A stretch of DNA of 64,000 bases from Ensifer adhaerens (GCF_002940685.1 NZ_PNFP01000001.1:124001-188000), one strand, 5' to 3'. Counted from the stretch's first letter, positions 18,888-27,454 are shown. Notes: generated by a model from the sequence alone, not told the origin. Program-made: numbers and translations.

Positions 18888-19284
18888 CGGCGCGGCCGTC
18901 TTGAGGATGCGGGCTTGCGAAACCGACCCGTCTCCTGCGATCTGGCCCTACTGCATCGATGGAATGATCGTGCCGGCCATCCGGGGTGGCCGGCGTTCAT
19001 GCGCCTAACCACGATCGCTGCGCGTGTATTTGAGTGTTGCCTTATATTCGTAAGGCATGCTATCATGGGTTTTAATCATTACGGACGCAACCTGTTTGTT
19101 GCCTTTATCTCTTCTCCCACGATCGCAGGATGATCAGCGGATAGAGACCTATGTTTGGATTCATAAGATTGCTGCGTAGAACTTTATTTCGCCCGTCGGC
19201 GCGCGGGAAAGCGAAGTCGGAACCAAGCACCATCCGTCCATTCTGACCGGCGCAGAAAAAGCAGCCGGCGCGAGGTATACGCAT
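18888..19284 (+). other. Gene-poor gap with hairpin, candidate promoter and a 31-codon frame
   Basis: No clear gene. GCCGGCCA (18972-18979) pairs with TGGCCGGC (18987-18994), a perfect 8-pair hairpin 85 bases after the regulator gene without a T-run. A candidate promoter with an internal palindrome lies at 19037-19066. An ATG at 19150 opens a 31-codon basic frame (MFGFIRLLRRTLFRPSARGK) after GGATAGAGA, ending 19245; it is too short to judge. Confidence 0.5.
19037..19066 (+). promoter_or_regulatory. Candidate promoter with palindrome in the spacer
   Basis: TTGCCT (19037-19042) and TATCAT (19061-19066) stand 18 bases apart. GCCTTA-TATTCG-TAAGGC (19039-19056) is a perfect 6-pair inverted repeat covering the -35 and spacer, the place where a repressor would bind. 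It probably serves the ClpP-like gene pair. Confidence 0.35.
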
Positions 19285-20196
19285 TTGTTCGGCACGGCTT
19301 ACCTGAAGGTTGTTTTGTCGCGTTTCGCCGTCATGGTCAGCCTGTTGCTCCTGGCTTTGGGCTCGACGGCTCTGGCATCGCCCGCCGGTGGCCCCGAGAT
19401 GCAGTTCTTCGTCGTTCGCAGCGGCCAGCCGGGGTGCGAGCCGACCTGTCCGGAATGGATCTCCGCCGAGGGGGCGATCGCCCGCGACAGTCCGGCGCGT
19501 TTGAAGAAGCTGCTGAAAATCATCGGCGACCGCCGCCTGCCGATCGTGGTGACGTCGCCCGGCGGAGACGTCGACGCCGCTCTGGCGCTCGGTCGCCTCA
19601 TCCGGGAACGAAAGCTTGAAGTCGCGGTCGGCAAGACCCGCTTCGTCGGCTGTCAGCCGTTGCAAAAGGACTGCCGTGAAAACGACGGCAAGGGCGCTCG
19701 CTACATCGGTGCCGCCTATTCGGCTGGCGCCTATTGTGCTTCCGCCTGTCCGTTGATGCTTGCCGGCGGCGCCCGGCGGGTGGTCGGCCAATGGGCGTAT
19801 CTGGGCGTCCACCAGGTCACCACAGTCTATGTGAAGATCCAGACGCGGTATCGCGAGCAGTATCGCGTCGTAAACGGCAAGAAGAAGGTCATGAGCAAGA
19901 AGGTGGTCAGTCGCAAGAATGTCGGCAGCCACAAGACCTATGAGATGAACAAGGCGATGGAGCGCCAGCTTGCGGCCTACCTTGCGGAAATGGGGGTCGG
20001 CCGGACCGTCGTCGATCTGATGAAGGTGACGCCCGTCGCCGACATGCGCAAGATCGAACCCGTGGTGATGCTGGAGATGAAGTTGATTACGCAACTCGGC
20101 GGGGTCGAACTGCTGACGGCTGCCGATGTTTGCAGGACCGTGCCGGCGGCCGCCAACTGCCGGGTCTTCGTGATGTCGGACCTGAAACGTCAGTAG
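19285..20196 (+). CDS. Secreted ClpP-fold protein (COG3904-like), apparently catalytic
   Basis: After a signal peptide (LKVVLSRFAVMVSLLLLALG, cut near ALA-SPAGG) the product shows a ClpP/crotonase-like fold: a GG turn in SPGGDVDAALALGRLIRE (91-94) and the motif CASAC with Ser153 in the nucleophile position, then GVHQ with His176. This suggests a periplasmic serine peptidase-like protein. An insert rich in Lys/Arg/Tyr (about 180-225) is special to this copy. Six Cys may form disulfides. The start is uncertain: TTG 19285, or TTG 19315 with GAAGG close before. The next gene is a paralogue 16 bases downstream. Confidence 0.7.
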   Translation: MFGTAYLKVVLSRFAVMVSLLLLALGSTALASPAGGPEMQFFVVRSGQPGCEPTCPEWISAEGAIARDSPARLKKLLKIIGDRRLPIVVTSPGGDVDAALALGRLIRERKLEVAVGKTRFVGCQPLQKDCRENDGKGARYIGAAYSAGAYCASACPLMLAGGARRVVGQWAYLGVHQVTTVYVKIQTRYREQYRVVNGKKKVMSKKVVSRKNVGSHKTYEMNKAMERQLAAYLAEMGVGRTVVDLMKVTPVADMRKIEPVVMLEMKLITQLGGVELLTAADVCRTVPAAANCRVFVMSDLKRQ

Positions 20197-20212
20197 AGCC
20201 GGGGAGTGTGGG

Positions 20213-21007
20213 ATGAAGGCCGAGCTAAAGGCATGGACGCCGTTCGGCGACAGGATCCGGCGCGGAGTGCGAGGGGCATTGCTGACGATCTGTCTGGCGG
20301 CCTGTAGCCTCTTCAGCCCGCCGACGGGGATGGCGGCGGAGCCGGAGATGCGGTTCGTCGTCGTGCGATCGAACCAGGCCGGCTGTGAACCGACATGCAC
20401 GGAGTGGATTTCCGCCAGGGGCGCCATCGGTCCGCAGACACCGGCGTTGCTGAAGGCGACCCTTAAGGCCCTTGCAGGCAGAAAGCTGCCCGTGGTGCTC
20501 GTGTCCTCCGGCGGCGACATGGCCGCTGCCATGGCGCTCGGACGTATCATCCGCAAGAACAAGCTGAACGTGGCGATCGGCACGACAGTCTTCGTCGGCT
20601 GCCAACGCGACGAGGAGAACTGCACGGCAAACGACAACAGAGGCGCTCACTTTATCGGCGAGGCGGCATCGCGCGGCATTTGCCTGCGCGCCTGCGCCCT
20701 TGTCCTGGCGTCGGGCATTCGTCGTATCGCGGGAGAAGGTACGCTGGTCGATAGCGTTCCCATGGTGGGTGCCAATGCGGCAGACACCAGGAGGCTGGTC
20801 GTCTACTACGGTGAGATGGGCGTGCGATACCAACTCCTGGCCGCAGATTTGAAGGGCGAGGGCAGCAACCCCGGCCGTTGGCAAATGTTCAAGGCGCTGC
20901 TGGTGACGAGCACGCTTGCGGTCGATCAATTGGTGGATGCTCAGATTTGCCGAGGCACGCCCGCGCCGGACAATTGCCGGGTGTTCACGACGATGGATCT
21001 GGAGTAG
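20213..21007 (+). CDS. Secreted ClpP-fold paralogue, probably non-catalytic, possible lipoprotein
   Basis: It aligns along its length with the gene upstream (CEPTCTEWISARGAIG, LGRIIRKNKLNVAIG, VFVGCQ, final APDNCRVFTTMDLE), so the two are tandem duplicates. The equivalent of CASAC is CLRAC with Arg159 instead of Ser, the GVHQ His is lost (TLVDSVP), and SPGG became SSGG; I therefore expect no peptidase activity. The basic insert is also absent. ICLAAC (Cys31) can serve as lipobox, so it may be a membrane-anchored partner or inhibitor of the active copy (inference). 264 residues. Confidence 0.7.
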   Translation: MKAELKAWTPFGDRIRRGVRGALLTICLAACSLFSPPTGMAAEPEMRFVVVRSNQAGCEPTCTEWISARGAIGPQTPALLKATLKALAGRKLPVVLVSSGGDMAAAMALGRIIRKNKLNVAIGTTVFVGCQRDEENCTANDNRGAHFIGEAASRGICLRACALVLASGIRRIAGEGTLVDSVPMVGANAADTRRLVVYYGEMGVRYQLLAADLKGEGSNPGRWQMFKALLVTSTLAVDQLVDAQICRGTPAPDNCRVFTTMDLE

Positions 21008-21026
21008 TTGCTCTCGGCGCCGAGGC

Positions 21027-21047
21027 GGGGCATGCGCGGCATGCCCC
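21027..21047. repeat. Perfect 9-pair hairpin
   Basis: GGGGCATGC-GCG-GCATGCCCC, a perfect inverted repeat 20 bases after the ClpP-like pair, with no T-run; possibly protects the transcript end before the terminator at 21127. Confidence 0.5.
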
Positions 21048-21126
21048 CCGTTCAGCCCTGTCGCCCATATTGCTCCATGAACGCGCGATGGCCGATCGCG
21101 AAGCCTGGGGTTTGATCCGCGCAACC

Positions 21127-21161
21127 AAAAAGCCCCGGCGAGACCGTCGCCGGGGCTTTTT
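21127..21161. terminator. Bidirectional intrinsic terminator
   Basis: AAAAAGCCCCGGCGA (21127-21141) pairs with TCGCCGGGGCTTTTT (21147-21161). Runs of A before and T after let it stop both the ClpP-like pair and fabI, which converge here. Confidence 0.92.
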
Positions 21162-21197
21162 AGTTGAGTTATTCTGTGGATCGAATGCTGGGCGATC

Positions 21198-22004
21198 CTA
21201 CTCGGCGTCGGCGGTTCTCAACGCATCGAGTGCCGGCATCGAGGTGATGTTGTAGCCGCTGTCGACGTAGTGGATCTCACCGGTGACGCCGCGCGAAAGG
21301 TCCGAAAGCAGGTAAAGCGCCGAGTTGCCGACATCGTCGATGGTGACGGTGCGGCGCAGCGGCGAGTTCTTCTGCTGCCAGGAGAGCATCGCCCGGGCGT
21401 CGGAAATGCCGGCGCCGGCGAGCGTGCGGATCGGGCCCGCCGAGATCGCGTTGACGCGAATGCCGCGAACGCCGTAGTCGGCGGCGAGATAGCGCACCGA
21501 AGCCTCGAGCGCTGCCTTGGCGACACCCATGACGTTGTAGTTCGGCATGACGCGCATCGAGCCGCCATAGGTGAGCGTCAGCATCGAGCCGCCCTCATCC
21601 ATCAACTCGGCCGCGCGCCTGGCGATCTCGGTGAAGGAGAAGCAGGAGATCACCATCGTGCGGCTGAAATTGTCGCGCGAGGTGTCGGCGTAAAGGCCTT
21701 TCAGCTCGTTTTTGTCCGAGAAGCCGATGGCGTGAACGATGAAGTCGAGCTTGCCCCAGCGTTCCTTGATCGCATCGATGACCGCATCGACGGAGGCAAT
21801 GTCTTCGACATCGCAGGGAAGCAGGAAGTCGGAACCGAGTTCGGCCGCCAGCGGCTTGACGCGCTTGCCCAGCGCCTCGCCCTGATAGGTGAAGGCCAGT
21901 TCCGCGCCCTGCGCTGCAAGCGCCTTGGAGATGCCCCAGGCAATAGAATGGTTGTTGGCCACACCCATGATGAGGCCACGCTTTCCAGTCATCAGTCCCG
22001 TCAT
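21198..22004 (-). CDS. fabI: Enoyl-ACP reductase FabI
   Basis: FabI reduces enoyl-ACP with NADH in each round of fatty acid elongation. The 268-residue protein starts MTGLMTGKRGLIMGVANNHSIAWG, the atypical SDR nucleotide-binding motif of FabI, and has the active site YNVMGVAKAAL with Tyr and Lys separated by six residues, and later SAGPIRTLAGAGI, the site touched by triclosan-type inhibitors. It starts four bases after the fabB stop. S. meliloti carries more than one FabI; this is the copy in the fabA-fabB cluster. Confidence 0.95.
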   Translation of the reverse strand: MTGLMTGKRGLIMGVANNHSIAWGISKALAAQGAELAFTYQGEALGKRVKPLAAELGSDFLLPCDVEDIASVDAVIDAIKERWGKLDFIVHAIGFSDKNELKGLYADTSRDNFSRTMVISCFSFTEIARRAAELMDEGGSMLTLTYGGSMRVMPNYNVMGVAKAALEASVRYLAADYGVRGIRVNAISAGPIRTLAGAGISDARAMLSWQQKNSPLRRTVTIDDVGNSALYLLSDLSRGVTGEIHYVDSGYNITSMPALDALRTADAE

Positions 22005-22008
22005 GGTG

Positions 22009-23232
22009 TTATCCGTTGTAGCGCTGGAAGACGAGCGTTGCGTTGGTGCCGCCGAAGCCGAAGGAGTTCGAAAGAACCGTATCGATCTTGGCATTGTCGA
22101 TGCGCTTGCGAACGATCGGAACGCCGTCGAACTCCGGGTCGAGCTCGCTGATATGCGCGCTTTCGCCGATGAAGCCTGCCTGCATCATCAGCAGGCCGTA
22201 GATCGATTCCTGTACGCCGGCCGCACCGAGCGAGTGACCCGTGAGCGACTTGGTCGACTGGATGTGCGGCATCTTGCTGCCGAACACTTCGCGGATCGCG
22301 CCGATTTCCTTGCTGTCGCCAACCGGCGTCGAAGTGCCGTGGGTGTTGATGTAATCCACGTCGCCCTTAACGGTCGAGAGCGCCTGACGCATGCAGCGGA
22401 TCGCGCCTTCGCCCGACGGAGCCACCATGTCGTAGCCGTCGGAGGTTGCGCCATAGCCGACGATTTCGGCGTAGATCTTGGCGCCGCGGGCCTTGGCGTG
22501 CTCCAGTTCTTCGAGAACGAGGACGCCCGCGCCGCCGGCAATGACGAAACCGTCGCGGTTGGCGTCATAGGCGCGCGAAGCCGTTGCCGGCGTTTCGTTG
22601 TACTTCGACGACATGGCGCCCATGGCGTCGAAGAGGTTGGACATGGTCCAGTCGAGGTCTTCGTGACCGCCGGCAAACATCACGTCCTGCTTGCCCCACT
22701 GGATCATCTCGGCGGCGTTGCCGATGCAGTGCGCCGAGGTCGAGCAGGCCGACGAGATCGAGTAGTTGACGCCGTGGATCTGGAACCAGGTGGCAAGCGT
22801 CGCGGATGCCGTGGACGACATCGCCTTCGGAACGGCGAACGGGCCGATGCGCTTCGGGCTGACGTTCTTGCGGGTGACGTCGGCGGCCTCGACGATCGTG
22901 CGGGTGGACGGACCGCCCGAGCCCATGATGATGCCGGTGCGCTCGTTGCGGGCGATGACCGCTTCTTCCAGGCCGGAATCGGCGATCGCCTGCTTCATCG
23001 CCACGTGGTTCCAGGCACCGCCCTGCGACAGGAAGCGCATGGCGCGACGATCGACCAGTTCGGTCGGATCGAGCGACGGCGCGCCCCAGACCTGGCACTT
23101 GAAGCCGTTCTCGGCGAAATCGGGAGAAAACGTGATGCCCGACTTGGCATCGCGCAACGACGCCGTGACTTCGTCTGCATTGTTTCCGATGGAGGAAACG
23201 ATGCCGAGGCCCGTGACAACAACCCGTCTCAT
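22009..23232 (-). CDS. fabB: 3-oxoacyl-ACP synthase I FabB
   Basis: FabB condenses malonyl-ACP with acyl-ACP and elongates the cis-3-decenoyl product of FabA, so it is essential for unsaturated fatty acids. Catalytic residues are at the same numbers as in E. coli FabB: Cys163 ([12 protein letters not shown]), His298 ([11 protein letters not shown]), Lys328 and His333 ([12 protein letters not shown]). The Gly-rich end [11 protein letters not shown] is intact. 407 residues, middle gene of fabA-fabB-fabI. Confidence 0.97.
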   Translation of the reverse strand: MRRVVVTGLGIVSSIGNNADEVTASLRDAKSGITFSPDFAENGFKCQVWGAPSLDPTELVDRRAMRFLSQGGAWNHVAMKQAIADSGLEEAVIARNERTGIIMGSGGPSTRTIVEAADVTRKNVSPKRIGPFAVPKAMSSTASATLATWFQIHGVNYSISSACSTSAHCIGNAAEMIQWGKQDVMFAGGHEDLDWTMSNLFDAMGAMSSKYNETPATASRAYDANRDGFVIAGGAGVLVLEELEHAKARGAKIYAEIVGYGATSDGYDMVAPSGEGAIRCMRQALSTVKGDVDYINTHGTSTPVGDSKEIGAIREVFGSKMPHIQSTKSLTGHSLGAAGVQESIYGLLMMQAGFIGESAHISELDPEFDGVPIVRKRIDNAKIDTVLSNSFGFGGTNATLVFQRYNG

Positions 23233-23279
23233 GGTACTGACCTTTTCTTTATTTCGTTCGCTGCGGAAAGGCCTGGATG

Positions 23280-23795
23280 TTACTCGGCCTTATCCTTCGA
23301 CAAGCCGACGCGCAGGTCGGTCGCCTGATAGATAGTCTCGCCATCGGCTTTCAGCCAGCCGTCGGCGGTGCCGAGCACGAGCCGTCCGCGCATGACGCGC
23401 TTGAAGTCGATGCCGTATTCGAGAAGCTTGGTATGGGGACGCACCATGCCCTTGAACTTCACTTCGCCTGTGGACAGCGCCATGCCGCGGCCCGGCTCGC
23501 CGAGCCAGCCGAGGTAGAAGCCGGTCAGCTGCCACATGCCGTCGAGGCCGAGGCAGCCGGGCATGATCGGATTGCCCTGGAAGTGGCAGGGGAAATACCA
23601 GTCGTCCGGCCGCACGTCGTATTCGGCGCGCAGGTAGCCCTTGTCGAAGGCGCCGCCGGTCTCGGAGATCTCGGTGATGCGATGAACCATCAGCATCGGC
23701 GGCAGCGGCAGCTGGGCATTGCCGGGGCCAAACAACTCTCCACGGCCGCAGGCCAGGATTTCCTCATAGCTGAAGCTGGATTGTCTGGTCGTCAT
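23280..23795 (-). CDS. fabA: 3-hydroxydecanoyl-ACP dehydratase/isomerase FabA
   Basis: FabA dehydrates 3-hydroxydecanoyl-ACP and isomerises the trans-2 to the cis-3 double bond, the branch point to unsaturated fatty acids. The 171-residue hot-dog fold protein has the active-site His71 in [16 protein letters not shown] and Asp85 in LGLDGMWQL. fabB follows 47 bases downstream. The gene is first in its operon and divergent from irr across 321 bases. Confidence 0.97.
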   Translation of the reverse strand: MTTRQSSFSYEEILACGRGELFGPGNAQLPLPPMLMVHRITEISETGGAFDKGYLRAEYDVRPDDWYFPCHFQGNPIMPGCLGLDGMWQLTGFYLGWLGEPGRGMALSTGEVKFKGMVRPHTKLLEYGIDFKRVMRGRLVLGTADGWLKADGETIYQATDLRVGLSKDKAE

Positions 23796-24116
23796 GAATG
23801 GATGTTTCCCCGCGTAACAAATTGTGTTGTCCGACCTGCTTTAGAGCAAGTTCGGCTTGAAATGAAGCGTGGCGACCCGGATCTTGCGGTTTTCCGTCCG
23901 GTCTCCATCGCTTCAGATGGCGATTTCACTCCGCCGTCGCTTACAGGATCAATGTGGGCCCGACCAGAGTTAATTGCCAGCATTCCCCGAGTTTGACCGG
24001 TTTTTCGGGCTTTGCAACGCTTGTCGAAGCCGGAATCTATTGAAAGGCGAGGGCGTAAAAGTTATATCGCGGAGGAAGTATTGTGAATTTCGCCGGGATA
24101 CATGGAACGACCCTTG
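23796..24116. other. fabA-irr divergent control region
   Basis: It holds no protein gene apart from the short frame in the irr leader. The irr promoter candidate is at 24040-24068. I could not find a convincing fabA promoter by eye; a loose inverted repeat (ATCGC/GCGAT near 23908-23925) stands between the two genes. Confidence 0.5.
24040..24068 (+). promoter_or_regulatory. irr promoter
   Basis: TTGAAA (24040-24045), 17-base spacer, TATATC (24063-24068): a good match to the sigma-70 consensus of rhizobia, some 35-50 bases before irr. Confidence 0.6.
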
Positions 24117-24223
24117 ATGACGAAAGCAACAGAAGTGAGTTCGGAAGAAAGGCTGCGCCACTCAGGCCTGCGTCCGACCCGTCAGCGCGTTGCCCTCGCC
24201 GATCTGATCTTTGCCAAGGGTGA
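24083..24223 (+). other. Possible overlapping upstream ORF in irr leader
   Basis: GGAGGA (24071-24076), the best Shine-Dalgarno in the region, stands six bases before GTG 24083. This opens a 46-codon frame that is out of phase with irr and ends at TGA 24223, inside irr. It could be a control frame that limits irr translation, or chance. Confidence 0.3.
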
Positions 24224-24539
24224 TCGCCACCTGACCGTCGAAGAACTGCACGAGGAGGCTGTCATGGCTGGCGTGCCGGTGTCGCTCGCGACCGTCTACA
24301 ATACGCTGCACCAGTTCACCGAAGCCGGTATGATCCGTGTGCTCGCCGTCGAAAGCGCCAAGACGTACTTCGACACCAACGTATCGGATCACCACCACTT
24401 TTTCGTCGAGGGCCAGAACGAGGTGCTCGACATTCCGGTGAGCAACATCCACATCGACAATCTGCCGGAGCCGCCCGAGGGCATGGAGATTTCGCATGTC
24501 GACGTGGTCATCCGGTTGCGCCGCAAGAACGGTCGCTGA
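24117..24539 (+). CDS. irr: Iron response regulator Irr (Fur family)
   Basis: Irr is the rhizobial Fur-family regulator that accumulates under iron limitation, controls heme and iron-storage genes, and is inactivated by heme. The 140-residue protein shows LRPTRQRVALADLIF, the recognition region VSLATVYNTLHQFTEAGMIR and the histidine cluster DHHHFFVEG that binds heme or metal. The N-terminal heme regulatory motif (Cys-Pro) of Bradyrhizobium Irr is absent, as expected for Sinorhizobium-type Irr. ATG 24117 begins MTKATEVSSEERL; ATG 24102 is an alternative five codons upstream, and neither has a strong Shine-Dalgarno. Confidence 0.93.
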   Translation: MTKATEVSSEERLRHSGLRPTRQRVALADLIFAKGDRHLTVEELHEEAVMAGVPVSLATVYNTLHQFTEAGMIRVLAVESAKTYFDTNVSDHHHFFVEGQNEVLDIPVSNIHIDNLPEPPEGMEISHVDVVIRLRRKNGR

Positions 24540-24614
24540 TCCGGCCGATCTTGGGGACTGCCGGATATCCGGCGACCACCGTCATGATGGCCGCCTCACT
24601 ACGACTGGCGGCTG

Positions 24615-25040
24615 CTATTCCGTTACCGTCAAGGTGGCGCGCATTCCCGCTTCGTAGTGCCCCTTGATGTTGCAAAGCAGCACGTAGGATCCCGGCGTGA
24701 GCTTGGCTTTCAGCTGGCCATCGGCCCCGGGCTTCAGCTCCGATACTTCGCCAGGGGTTTCGAGCTGCTTTTCATCGATGCGATGCTTGGCGGCGATGAC
24801 CTTGAGCTTCTGGTCGGCCGACTTCAGCTTCACCAGCACCATCTCGTGCTCTTCCGCCATGGCGTCGTTGTGCACCTGAAAGATGGTCTCCCCGGCTCTT
24901 GTCGTCGACTGATCGAGTGTCAGTGTCATCGGACCGCCTGCTTCACCTCCTTCGACGACCTTGATGGTCGTGGCGGCAAATGCGGGCGAGGCCATGCAAA
25001 GAAGGGCGAGTGCGGCAAGCTTGTTGCTGAAGAAACGCAT
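24615..25040 (-). CDS. Periplasmic cupredoxin-like copper protein
   Basis: A 141-residue exported protein with signal peptide (NKLAALALLCMASPAFA-ATT). It has the type I copper pattern: His in EEHEMVLVKL, and Cys, His, Met in LLCNIKGHYEAGM. Proteins of this type (plastocyanin/SCO1-partner-like) carry electrons or copper in the periplasm. irr ends 75 bases away in convergent direction. I cannot say what the redox partner is. Confidence 0.85.
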   Translation of the reverse strand: MRFFSNKLAALALLCMASPAFAATTIKVVEGGEAGGPMTLTLDQSTTRAGETIFQVHNDAMAEEHEMVLVKLKSADQKLKVIAAKHRIDEKQLETPGEVSELKPGADGQLKAKLTPGSYVLLCNIKGHYEAGMRATLTVTE

Positions 25041-25157
25041 GCGGTATCCCTTTCGCTGAGGCCGTCTGGGTCACGGCCGACACCGCACTGACTACGCTAC
25101 CCGGGCTGTCCGTCGCCTGTCATGGACCCTGTCATGGACGGGCAGCGCGAGAGGGCC

Positions 25158-25793
25158 TCACATCACGTCGTCGGGATCGCGCCCTGGCAGCGCCTTGCCG
25201 GTGGGCAGCGTCCAGCCGAACTTGAGTGCGCCGCCGCGCACGACGAAGGCTGCGATGACCCCGAGCGTCGACGTTGCCACAAGCGGCAGTCCGGCGACGC
25301 TGGCAAGCACGAAGGCGCCGGCGCCGACGAGTGCTGCCGTGACATAGATTTCCGGCCGCAGGAGCACCGACGGCTCGCCGGCGAGCATATCGCGCAACAC
25401 GCCGCCGAAGGTGGCCGTCAGCATGCCGGTGACGAGCGCCACCGTCGCCGAGCCTGTCGCCGCATAGCCCTTGGCGGCGCCCATGACGCTGTAGGCCGAA
25501 AGCCCGATCGCATCCAGCCAGACGAGCACCCGGTAGCGCGAATCGAAGAGATGCGCGGTGAAGAACAGCACCACCGCGACCGTGACGCAGACGAGCAGAT
25601 AGGTCGGGTTGGTGACCCAGAAGACCGGCGTGGCGCCGAGCACGACGTCGCGCATCGTGCCGCCGCCGATGCCGGTCACGGAGGCGAGAAACAGGTAACC
25701 GATGATGTCGAGCTGCTTGCGCGAGGCCGAAAGCGCCCCGGTGGCGGCAAAGACCGCCACGCCGGCATAATCGAGGATTTCGAGGATCGGCAT
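25158..25793 (-). CDS. TRIC/UPF0126 family membrane protein (YadS/YicG-like)
   Basis: The 211-residue protein has seven or so hydrophobic helices made of two similar halves, each with the family motif: GYLFLASVTGIGGGTMRDVVLG and ATFGGVLRDMLAGEPSVLLR. Prokaryotic TRIC proteins form monovalent cation channels as trimers; members such as YicG have been linked to glycine uptake. ATG 25793 with GGGAG close upstream is preferred to a longer frame that reaches into the next gene. The downstream end is DPDDVM. Confidence 0.85.
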   Translation of the reverse strand: MPILEILDYAGVAVFAATGALSASRKQLDIIGYLFLASVTGIGGGTMRDVVLGATPVFWVTNPTYLLVCVTVAVVLFFTAHLFDSRYRVLVWLDAIGLSAYSVMGAAKGYAATGSATVALVTGMLTATFGGVLRDMLAGEPSVLLRPEIYVTAALVGAGAFVLASVAGLPLVATSTLGVIAAFVVRGGALKFGWTLPTGKALPGRDPDDVM

Positions 25794-25851
25794 GGGCGCT
25801 CCCGGCAAGAATCGGCTTGTCATCGAAGCTGGGGCATGCCGTGCCCCGGCG

Positions 25852-26649
25852 TCAACTGTCTGAGGGGGGCGGCAGGATCGTCTGCGTCCGGCCGAGCAGG
25901 TAATAGGCAACGAGCCCGGTCCACTCCTTGGCGGCAGTCGTCGTCAGCTGCGCATTCAGCGAGGGCTGGGTGAAATCGAAGCCGAGCCCTACCTTGCCAC
26001 TCGTGCGGTAGTCGGTCGGCCAGGGCAGGACGTCGATGCCGTTGGCGCGGAAGAGCGCGACCGAGCGCGGCATATGGTACGCCGAGGTGACGAGCGCACA
26101 TTGCGTCAGCCCGTTTGCCGCCAGCAGATCCTTGGTGTAGCGCGCGTTCTCGAAGGTCGTGCGCGAATCTTCCTCGCGGATCACCCGATCGGCGGCGATA
26201 CCGAACATGTCGAAGAAGGCTTTCGAGGCCAGCGCATCGCCCTCATAGGCGCCGCTGATCGAGCCATCGCCGCCGGATACGAGGATCCGTGCTTCGGGAT
26301 AGCGCCTGGCGAGGCTGGCGGTCTCGATGAAGCGATCTGCCGCCTGGTTGAGCTCCGTGCCGCCGCGGCCCGCCATGACTTCGTTTTCGAAGGCGCCGCC
26401 GAGAACGATGATGCAGGAGAGCGCTGCTGGCGCCGCCGGGCGCACAAACCGATCTTCGAGCGCTTGCAGGGCGTAGGAGCCAGTCGTGGTGAACAGGCTG
26501 ACGAAAAGCACCAGCGCGCCGAGGCTGCCGAGGAGGGCGCCGATGCGTCGCCAGCCGATGGCGGTCGCAAGCAGTCCGGCGATGACGGCGAGAAGCGCGA
26601 ACGACAGCGGCTGCGCGGCCAGCCAGAAGATTTTCGAGATCAGAAACAT
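25852..26649 (-). CDS. DUF218 (YdcF/ElyC-like) envelope protein
   Basis: Two N-terminal membrane helices (residues about 5-30 and 37-58) precede a DUF218 domain with IIVLGGAFENE, ARILVSGGDGS, EDSRTTFENARYTKDLL and VTSAYHMPRSVALFRA. ElyC of E. coli, with the same build, influences use of the lipid carrier undecaprenyl phosphate in peptidoglycan and ECA synthesis; a similar envelope role is likely but not shown. 265 residues. It is 58 bases upstream of the TRIC gene on the same strand. Confidence 0.85.
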   Translation of the reverse strand: MFLISKIFWLAAQPLSFALLAVIAGLLATAIGWRRIGALLGSLGALVLFVSLFTTTGSYALQALEDRFVRPAAPAALSCIIVLGGAFENEVMAGRGGTELNQAADRFIETASLARRYPEARILVSGGDGSISGAYEGDALASKAFFDMFGIAADRVIREEDSRTTFENARYTKDLLAANGLTQCALVTSAYHMPRSVALFRANGIDVLPWPTDYRTSGKVGLGFDFTQPSLNAQLTTTAAKEWTGLVAYYLLGRTQTILPPPSDS

Positions 26650-26835
26650 GGCATCAGCTTCTGCGGTCCGCTGCTTAACAAATCATGAAGGCATCGCGGC
26701 GACGCCGGGTGTCGCCCGCCGAACAGTTGTGTGCGCTCCGCGCAAGATAGAGCGCGCATCCTGTTCATCCGAACGTTGCGTGGGCGGCTCCGGCCACCAC
26801 TTTCATTTGAAGCCGAAAGGAGTATCATCCGGGAG

Positions 26836-27147
26836 ATGACAACGATAGCGGGCTTCCGATCGCAGTTGTTTCGTGCCGCCAACGAGGTCCATGACCTCAC
26901 CCCGTTGCAGGCACAACGTTTGCTTGAAGGCGCAGTGGCGCTGATCCGCTGCATGCGCGAACAAACGGGCATGGAGCCAAACACCGAAGCGCCCGACGTG
27001 ACCAACATCCTTCTGGATATTGCCGGTTCCATACCCAAACGGTCCGAGCGTGAAATCCGCAACGCCTTGCTCGAGTCCGCCGACATCATCCGGTTGCTGA
27101 CGATGATCCTGGATTCGCTGGACGAACTGGCAGCGGACGAGCCTTGA
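26836..27147 (+). CDS. Small helical protein, unrecognised
   Basis: I do not know this family. The 103-residue product is predicted helical and soluble (RSQLFRAANEVHDLTPLQAQRLLEGAVALIRC cut into amphipathic helices, then IRNALLESADIIRLLTMILDSLDEL). AAAGGAG stands 14 bases before ATG 26836 and GGGAG abuts it, so the start is unsure. It is divergent from the DUF218 gene and convergent with tRNA-Ala. Confidence 0.6.
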   Translation: MTTIAGFRSQLFRAANEVHDLTPLQAQRLLEGAVALIRCMREQTGMEPNTEAPDVTNILLDIAGSIPKRSEREIRNALLESADIIRLLTMILDSLDELAADEP

Positions 27148-27178
27148 GAGGCGGATCTTGATCAATCGAAGGAAAGTT

Positions 27179-27254
<76 letters not shown>

Positions 27255-27397
27255 ATATCGGGTTCCGGCTAGGCCGGTCCGGGAAGTTCGCCGGGCTGTT
27301 TTGCTCGGCGAGTGGCGGCTTATTACTTCCCCTTTTTGAGGATGGCAAGCCGAAAAATGCGTGGCCTGTGGATTTATTTTTTGTCCCGGCCATTTTT

Positions 27398-27431
27398 CTC
27401 CCGTCCGGGCCGAAAAGGCCGAGGACGGGAG
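27398..27431. repeat. Strong nested hairpin after the FYDLN gene
   Basis: CTCCCGTCC (27398-27406) pairs with GGACGGGAG (27423-27431) with an inner GGCC-GAAAA-GGCC. It lies 24 bases after the FYDLN gene stop on the minus strand, where A rather than T follows, so it is likely a transcript-end stabiliser or Rho-linked structure. Confidence 0.5.
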
Positions 27432-27454
27432 CATTTCATTGTCATTTGAAGCGC

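Noticed and set aside
21889-23328. 479-codon plus-strand frame over fabB/fabI
   Set aside because: fabB and fabI on the minus strand match E. coli active-site numbers; the plus frame is a shadow.
24117-24539. Heme regulatory motif in Irr
   Set aside because: No Cys-Pro is present near the N-terminus; only the HHH cluster is seen, so degradation via the N-terminal motif as in Bradyrhizobium is not supported.
27398-27431. Intrinsic terminator for the FYDLN gene
   Set aside because: On the minus strand A rather than T follows the stem, so only a hairpin is recorded.
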